DNA from: an uncultured beta proteobacterium | GTDB taxonomy: Bacteria > Pseudomonadota > Gammaproteobacteria > Burkholderiales > Burkholderiaceae_C | DNA: 6,168 nucleotides | Assembly: GCA_903914985.1 (NCBI GenBank) | Contig: CAIWRE010000316.1 | Coordinates: 1 to 6,168, forward strand | Direction: 5' to 3' | In this document: one piece after another, positions 1 through 4,950 of the stretch | Layout: each line of letters starts with the position of its first letter | Numbering within the stretch: the stretch's first letter is position 1 | Translations under genes and position numbers: made by a program | Notes under the pieces: model-generated | Database searches by the model: none | The model's input: only the letters and a program-made list of their open reading frames with translations | Told to the model about the DNA's origin: nothing

Positions 1-2868
1 ACCATCAAGACCATCGACAAACTGTCCAAAGCCCGCGGACTGGCACCCAACAGCCCGGAAAACCAGGGCAGTTTTTATTCGGCAGGGATTGCCTATTTCG
101 GTAAATCAGGTTCCTTGCAGACAGTGGGCGGCAAAGATATTCCGAGTGTCGATACCTACTCTTTGTTGCTACCCAGCCCCAACTCGACGGTCCGAGTGCC
201 TTTCCCCGATGGACGGGTGGTCACGCTCATCCCGTTCGCCAAAACAGTGGGGGAGAACGGCGGAGTCAAAGGGCAATACCAGACGACAAATCAATTTGCC
301 GGCATCTATGTCACCGAGGCCAACACGACGCCCGGCAATTACAGCCTGAAGTTTTATGTGAATTTCGAAGACCATTCGGCAGGCGGTGATTTTGAAATGG
401 ATGCGGTGGCCTACTATGAAATTACGGCCGACAGCAGCAATATCCGTGTGGTGGTTCAGAACAATGCGAATGACGCTGCTGGCGGTCAAAACATGGGATA
501 CGTCATCAGCGGCACCAACCACGACGGTGCTTACCTGGTCGTTCAGGACCGGGCTGCAGCAGTGGCGCCGGCGTCCGACCTCTACTACTACTTGAACGTT
601 CCTGAGGGAGCAACTTATTGGGCAGGTTATTGCGATCCGTCCGGCCCGTACGGCGATCACCGTGCTGAGCAACGGTGCAAGCTGCTGCCCAACAAGGCGG
701 CGGGCACTACCAGCAGTAAAACATTCGGTCTGGCAGCAGCAGGCGCAACGACGCCTGTGCTCAAGCACCCCCTGTGGTACGCGGCCCGCTGGGGTGGATA
801 CAGCGGAGCGACTGCCCCGACCGCGCCGTTGCCCGAGGGTCAAACCCCCAGCCATTACGTCGAAATCACCAGCCCTGCTGGCCTGAAGTCTGCGTTTTCC
901 ACCATGTTCCAGGATGTGCTGAACCAAGGAGGTACCGTGGGCACGGTCACGTCCATGGGCAAAGAGTTGGCAACATCGTCCCGCATATTCACCACCTCTT
1001 TCAATCAAACCCTTTTTTCGGGCGACGTCACAGCGTCCAAGGTATCCGTCGCGTCGGCATCCCCCTCCGACAAGATTGCGTTTACCAAAGACTGGTCGGC
1101 GAAGGAAAAACTTCCGGCTCACGCCGACCGGAAAATCTATTACAAAGATCCGGCATCGGCTGTCAATGCGCTCACAGCGTTCACCTATGAGAATTTGAGC
1201 TCTGCGGGATCCGGTTACCCGCTGATATATACCAACCGTGATGTTGTCAATTATTTACGGGGCGATTCGGCAAATGAAGTGCGCAACGGAGGCACATTGC
1301 GCAATAGACAATCGATTTTGGGTACCACCATCAATTCAGCGCCGATCTATTCATCGGACACGAATATGGTGTATGTGGGTGCCAACGACGGCATGTTGCA
1401 CGCCTTCGACGCAGACAGTGGGGTGGAGAAGTTTGCCTTCATCCCCACGTCCATCGTCGGCAATTCAGGTGGAGGGGCCGGCACCCTCAGTTGGCTTTCG
1501 AACCAGGATATACGGCACCGGTTTTATTTGGACGGAAACCTGGCCATTACCGACAAGTACACACCGGGCAGTGACATGGCTGCCGGCTATAACTATTTGG
1601 TTGGATTTGCAGGACGTGGTGGCAAGGGCTTGTTCGGTTTGCCTGTGAACGATTCCACCGTGAAACTCGACGGCGGCGTTTGGGAGACTAGCGGCAGCGG
1701 TGACAATCACATGGGCTACTTGCTGGGCAAGCCCGTCATCGAGCTGCTACCTGACGGGACCAACGTCGTTATTTTCGGCAATGGCTACAACAGTGCCAAC
1801 AACCAGGCCGCCTTGTATGTGGTCAACGTGGCCAATGGCGCCGTGTTGGCGAAATATGTCACCTGCACCGGTGGCCCGGTGACCACGGCGGAAGCCGGTT
1901 GCGCCAGCAGCGACAGCCCCGCCAGCCCCAATGGCCTGGCCACCCCGGGTGTGTTGCTTCGCGATGGCCGGGTGCAGCAGGTCTATGCCGGGGACTATTT
2001 GGGCAACGTCTGGAAATTTGACTTGTCGGGACTGACCCAGGCGTCTCGCGAAACCTATTACCTGTCCGACGCCAGAATCAAGAAAATCTTTACAGCGAGA
2101 ACCTCCGGCGGCGTGGCGCAGCATATCGTCGCACCCATGGTGACCAGCTTCAGCTCGGACAGCGTGGACCGGGATACGCAGGACAAACAATTTGTATTTT
2201 TCGGCACTGGCAGTGACCTGACGGCTTCCGATTTAAGCAACACATCCCAGGTCCAAACCATGTATGGGCTGATTGACGATGGCGGCGTCACGCCACCGGG
2301 CCGCGCGGAGTTGAGGCAAAGAACCATTGGGGCAAATGGCGTCTTTACGGGCTATAAAGACAATGCGTCGTTGCAAGTGCGTTCATTCTCCTTGGCCCAG
2401 AACGACATGGCGGGCAAACGGGGCTGGTACATGGATTGGACTTCGCCGTCCGGTGCGGATGTCGCACCGGTGGAGCAAGTGTTTACCGAGCCCACCTTGC
2501 GTTCATCTGTCACACCGACATTGGTGGTCAGCAGTGCCATCTCCAGCAGTGCGAGTTGCGTCAGTACCGGTGCCGGGTACCTGAATGCCATGGACGCTTA
2601 CCGGGGCGGCGGTTTGTCCGTCAGCTATTTCGACATCAACCGCGACGGTCAGCGGAATGAGACTTTCACTGCCGGTGCGACAACCCAGCAGATCAGCTCC
2701 ATAGATTTTGGGATCGGTGAGATCGGTAAAGCCGGATTCACGGGGGCGAACGTGATTGTGCAGGGATCCGGGCCGCAAACCGGGGGCGCGCCCAATACCG
2801 CGGATGTGGGTCTTTTGGGATCGCCCATCGTCTCGCGCCGCACCTCCTGGCGAGAAATTACCAATTAG
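1..2868 (+). CDS. pilY1: PilY1/PilC-family type IV pilus tip-associated protein, C-terminal 955 residues (5' end outside the window)
   Basis: PilY1 proteins sit at the type IV pilus tip or outer surface, prime pilus assembly with the minor pilins, and act in adhesion, twitching and surface sensing. The frame is open from base 1 with no start signal, so the N-terminus (signal peptide and probable VWA-like domain) lies to the left. Numbering visible residues from base 1, family landmarks are GGDFEMD (128-134), MGYVISGT (165-172), LKHPLWYAARWGGY (254-267) and FSGD (339-342). The Neisseria_PilC beta-propeller follows, with LGTTINSAPIY (440-450), VYVGANDGMLHAFDADSG (457-474), GNGYNS (593-598) and VYAGDYLGNVWKFDL (661-675). 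The C-terminus has an EF-hand-like loop (878-887) and the familial end RRTSWREI. Four of its five cysteines form two close pairs (C211/C226 and C622/C634). An RGD lies at 420-422, and the usual acidic calcium loop before YAGD is not evident. The family call is firm; adhesive specificity cannot be read from sequence. Confidence 0.93.
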   Translation, partial: TIKTIDKLSKARGLAPNSPENQGSFYSAGIAYFGKSGSLQTVGGKDIPSVDTYSLLLPSPNSTVRVPFPDGRVVTLIPFAKTVGENGGVKGQYQTTNQFAGIYVTEANTTPGNYSLKFYVNFEDHSAGGDFEMDAVAYYEITADSSNIRVVVQNNANDAAGGQNMGYVISGTNHDGAYLVVQDRAAAVAPASDLYYYLNVPEGATYWAGYCDPSGPYGDHRAEQRCKLLPNKAAGTTSSKTFGLAAAGATTPVLKHPLWYAARWGGYSGATAPTAPLPEGQTPSHYVEITSPAGLKSAFSTMFQDVLNQGGTVGTVTSMGKELATSSRIFTTSFNQTLFSGDVTASKVSVASASPSDKIAFTKDWSAKEKLPAHADRKIYYKDPASAVNALTAFTYENLSSAGSGYPLIYTNRDVVNYLRGDSANEVRNGGTLRNRQSILGTTINSAPIYSSDTNMVYVGANDGMLHAFDADSGVEKFAFIPTSIVGNSGGGAGTLSWLSNQDIRHRFYLDGNLAITDKYTPGSDMAAGYNYLVGFAGRGGKGLFGLPVNDSTVKLDGGVWETSGSGDNHMGYLLGKPVIELLPDGTNVVIFGNGYNSANNQAALYVVNVANGAVLAKYVTCTGGPVTTAEAGCASSDSPASPNGLATPGVLLRDGRVQQVYAGDYLGNVWKFDLSGLTQASRETYYLSDARIKKIFTARTSGGVAQHIVAPMVTSFSSDSVDRDTQDKQFVFFGTGSDLTASDLSNTSQVQTMYGLIDDGGVTPPGRAELRQRTIGANGVFTGYKDNASLQVRSFSLAQNDMAGKRGWYMDWTSPSGADVAPVEQVFTEPTLRSSVTPTLVVSSAISSSASCVSTGAGYLNAMDAYRGGGLSVSYFDINRDGQRNETFTAGATTQQISSIDFGIGEIGKAGFTGANVIVQGSGPQTGGAPNTADVGLLGSPIVSRRTSWREITN

Positions 2869-3680
2869 GCAACTGCGCGGGGGAAAAAGGCGCGCAGGGC
2901 GTCCAGCACCTGCTCTGGCGCCTCTTCCATTAAAGAATGACCCGCCGGCACGCGGCACACTGTGCCGTGCCGGGCCTGCGTCACCAGGCTTTGGGCTGTT
3001 TTGGGTAGAGTCATCTGGTCACTGTCGCCCAACACGAAAAGGGTGGGGCACTGCACCGCGGCCATGGCCTCTTCGCCACCTTCGTAAGCGTCGCAGGCTT
3101 TGAAACTTCGGTAAAAAATATTCACCTTGGTGTTGCTGGCCAGCACCCGGCGCATCAGCGCGCGGCCCACGCCGTGCAGCCAGGTACCTGGCCCCAGGCT
3201 GGAGGGTGGTGGCGCCATGGTCGAGTGGGAAAATGTATTGACCATGTCAATGCCTTTGAGCGGTGCAGATTGGGCCGCCTCCAGCAATGCGGCCGACACC
3301 CGCATTGGAAAGGCGGTGCCCAGCAACGCCAGGTGACTCACCCGCAGCGGCCAGCGCGTAGCGACTTCGAGCGCAATGAGCGAGCCCAGGCTGTGGCCTG
3401 CAATTACCGCTTTTTGAACTCCCAGCGCGTCCAGCATCGCCAGCACAGTGTGCGCGGCTTGCTCCACGGTCTCGGGCGCGTCGCCTGTGCTTTTGCAGTG
3501 ACCAGGGAGGTCGATGGCCAACACGTTGTAGCCATGGTTGGCAAAGTAGCGGCTTTGCAAAATCCACACACTGTGGTCGCCGAGCGCGCCATGGATGAAC
3601 ACCACGGTAGGGCGTTCGGGTGCAAAGGTCTTGCCACCGGTGTAGGCGTAGAGATGGGCGTCTTGGAGGGGGATAAGCAC
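2865..3680 (-). CDS. alpha/beta hydrolase fold protein, 271 residues, GTG start
   Basis: A soluble alpha/beta hydrolase (Abhydrolase_1 type) with no signal peptide, so probably cytoplasmic. Numbered from the GTG, it has an oxyanion-hole motif HGALG (30-34), IDLPGH (56-61), the nucleophile elbow GHSLG with Ser97, the probable acid Asp221 in GDSDQMT, and the base His248 in AGHSLMEEAP. The triad is complete and the length is usual for the family. I chose GTG at 3680 because AAGGA lies 7 nt upstream and the residues from LIPLQDAHLYAY onward begin the first strand. The frame stays open to an ATG at 3815, but that start would overlap the divergent gene and adds 45 residues of poor character. LPGHCKS carries Cys where LPGHGxS is usual. 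The substrate is unknown: esterase, lactonase and C-C hydrolase are all possible. The stop codon overlaps that of pilY1, and the promoter lies in the gap shared with the oxidoreductase gene. Confidence 0.9.
   Translation of the reverse strand: MLIPLQDAHLYAYTGGKTFAPERPTVVFIHGALGDHSVWILQSRYFANHGYNVLAIDLPGHCKSTGDAPETVEQAAHTVLAMLDALGVQKAVIAGHSLGSLIALEVATRWPLRVSHLALLGTAFPMRVSAALLEAAQSAPLKGIDMVNTFSHSTMAPPPSSLGPGTWLHGVGRALMRRVLASNTKVNIFYRSFKACDAYEGGEEAMAAVQCPTLFVLGDSDQMTLPKTAQSLVTQARHGTVCRVPAGHSLMEEAPEQVLDALRAFFPRAVA
2873..2897. terminator. possible stem-loop just after pilY1, inside the 3' end of the hydrolase gene
   Basis: CTGCGCG at 2873-2879 pairs perfectly with CGCGCAG at 2891-2897 around an 11-nt loop rich in G and A. 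The stem starts 5 bases after the pilY1 stop. No T-tract follows on the plus strand, so it is not a canonical intrinsic terminator. It could stabilise the 3' end of the pilus mRNA or slow polymerase ahead of Rho. It also encodes hydrolase residues 261-268, so the pairing may be a by-product of GC-rich Arg/Ala codons. Confidence 0.25.
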
Positions 3681-3687
3681 CGTGAAA

Positions 3688-3692
3688 TCCTT
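3688..3692 (-). promoter_or_regulatory. ribosome binding site deciding the GTG start of the hydrolase
   Basis: Read on the minus strand, AAGGA is followed by seven bases and then GTG at 3680. This is good Shine-Dalgarno complementarity at good spacing, and it is the main reason for preferring the GTG over the in-frame ATG at 3815. Confidence 0.65.
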
Positions 3693-3703
3693 GTGAAACA
3701 GGG

Positions 3704-3717
3704 CAATGCGTGCATTG
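3704..3717. repeat. perfect 14-bp palindrome, candidate operator
   Basis: CAATGC, a 2-bp centre GT, then GCATTG form perfect 6-bp arms. The element lies 24-37 bp upstream of the hydrolase GTG and overlaps its weak -10 candidate, a position suited to a dimeric repressor. No regulator gene is in the window and I do not recognise the motif as a known operator. If the longer hydrolase start were real, this would be coding sequence. Confidence 0.35.
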
Positions 3718-3796
3718 TGCCCAATCGCCGGACGTGTGTAGCGCACACATGCTGCGCGATACTTCACCGTCGCCTTGATCTCTACTCTTAAGCAAT

Positions 3797-4936
3797 ATGC
3801 TGCAGAACCTCGCACCCTCCAGTCCCCCGGAACCCGTGGACACCGTCGTCATAGGCGCAGGCGTTGTGGGTTTGGCGGTGGCTCGAAGCCTGGCACTGCG
3901 CGGTGAGGAAGTGTGGGTGCTCGAGTCGGCCGATGCCATTGGAACCGGCGTGAGCGCACGCAACAGCGAGGTCATTCACGCGGGAATCTATTACCCGGGA
4001 GGCTCGTTGAAGGCACGGTTGTGTGTGCAGGGTCGCGACATGCTGTATGCCTACTGCGCCGGGCGCGGCATTGAGCACCGTCGCTGTGGCAAGCTGATCG
4101 TGGCTACGTCTGCGGCTCAAGTTGACACTTTGCACGCCACACAAGCGAAGGCGATGGCCAACGGCGTGGGTGACTTGCAATTCTTGAGTCGCATCGAGGC
4201 GCAAAGCCTGGAGCCCGCCCTGGAATGCCACGCCGCCCTGTTATCCCCGAGCACCGGCATTGTGGACAGTCACTCTTTGATGTTGGCGCTCCAAGCGGAT
4301 GTCGAGCGTGCCGGTGGCCAGGTGGTGTTGCGCGCCGCTGTACACACGGTGGAACTGAACGGTGGAGCGGATAAGCGCCACCTGGTTCTTACGCAGGACG
4401 GCACCTGCCTGGCAGCAAGGAAGTTGGTCAACGCAGCCGGCCTGATGGCACCCGTGCTGGCGCAGCGCTTTAGGGGCCTCTCCAATCAATGGGTGCCCAC
4501 ACCGTTTTATGCCAAAGGCAGTTACTTCTCGCTTGCAGCGAAGGCGCCGTTTCGCCACTTGGTGTATCCGGTGCCCGAAGCGGCAGGCCTGGGTGTGCAC
4601 CTCACGCTGGACATGGGGGGGCAGGCCAAATTCGGGCCGGACGTGCAGTGGGTGCAAGGCCCGGACGACTTGGACGTGGACCCGCAGCGCGCAAATGCCT
4701 TTTACGCCGCCGTACGGCACTACTGGCCTGCCTTGCCTGATGGCGCGTTGGTGCCTGCTTATGCGGGAATACGCCCCAAAATCAGCGGCCCGGGTGACCC
4801 GTCCGTTGACTTTTGTATCCAGGGGCCCTTGTTACACGGCGTGGCAGGTCTGGTTAACCTGTTTGGCATAGAGTCACCCGGTTTGACCAGTTCGTTGGCG
4901 ATCGGTGAGTTTGTGGCCAGCATCCTCCTGCCCTGA
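3797..4936 (+). CDS. lhgO: FAD-dependent oxidoreductase, L-2-hydroxyglutarate oxidase/dehydrogenase (LhgO/L2HGDH) family
   Basis: A DAO-fold flavoprotein of 379 residues, close to the usual size for this family. Characterised members oxidise L-2-hydroxyglutarate to 2-oxoglutarate and pass electrons to the respiratory chain or to oxygen. The FAD-binding Rossmann fingerprint VVIGAGVVG spans 17-25 and ends with the acidic residue E43 in VLE. The family signature SARNSEVIHAGIYYPGGSLKA follows (53-73), then GIVDSHSL (154-161), the strand VNAAGL (211-216), YAKGSYFSL (238-246), PAYAGIRPK (320-328) and the C-terminal FAD-contacting LFGIESPGLTSSLAIG (355-370). No signal peptide or membrane helix is evident. 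ATG 3797 places the Rossmann motif near the N-terminus as usual, though its ribosome site is weak. The neighbours are not the csiD/gab genes found beside E. coli lhgO, so the substrate is inferred from family alone; a related 2-hydroxyacid is possible. The gene ends 14 bp from the convergent metY. Confidence 0.85.
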   Translation: MLQNLAPSSPPEPVDTVVIGAGVVGLAVARSLALRGEEVWVLESADAIGTGVSARNSEVIHAGIYYPGGSLKARLCVQGRDMLYAYCAGRGIEHRRCGKLIVATSAAQVDTLHATQAKAMANGVGDLQFLSRIEAQSLEPALECHAALLSPSTGIVDSHSLMLALQADVERAGGQVVLRAAVHTVELNGGADKRHLVLTQDGTCLAARKLVNAAGLMAPVLAQRFRGLSNQWVPTPFYAKGSYFSLAAKAPFRHLVYPVPEAAGLGVHLTLDMGGQAKFGPDVQWVQGPDDLDVDPQRANAFYAAVRHYWPALPDGALVPAYAGIRPKISGPGDPSVDFCIQGPLLHGVAGLVNLFGIESPGLTSSLAIGEFVASILLP

Positions 4937-4950
4937 GGGGATGGCGGCGG

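Larger units (their letters stand above)
3681..3796. promoter_or_regulatory. divergent intergenic region between the hydrolase and lhgO-like genes
   Basis: These 116 bp must hold the promoters of both flanking genes. I find no strong sigma-70 pair. Weak candidates are GATACT at 3758-3763 as a -10 toward the oxidoreductase, and CACAAT (minus strand, about 3713-3718) as a -10 toward the hydrolase with a poor -35. The most ordered element is the perfect palindrome at 3704-3717. No clear Shine-Dalgarno precedes the ATG at 3797. Exact promoter positions are inference. Confidence 0.5.

Noticed and set aside
89..349. Small plus-strand frame of 86 codons overlapping pilY1
   Set aside because: It lies in another frame of a well-supported gene, is Arg/Pro/Ser-rich and has no ribosome binding site.
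169..1122. Long open frame of 317 codons on the minus strand opposite pilY1
   Set aside because: It is codon-aligned antisense to pilY1, has an Arg/Val/Gly-rich composition with no recognisable motif, and pilY1 shows clear family landmarks across the same bases.
3734..3748. GTGTG...CACAC inverted repeat in the divergent gap
   Set aside because: The arms are only 5 bp with a 5-bp spacer and alternating low-complexity sequence, which is easily expected by chance.
3174..3791. 205-codon plus-strand frame opposite the hydrolase
   Set aside because: Again codon-aligned antisense to a gene with an intact catalytic triad, and without recognisable protein features.
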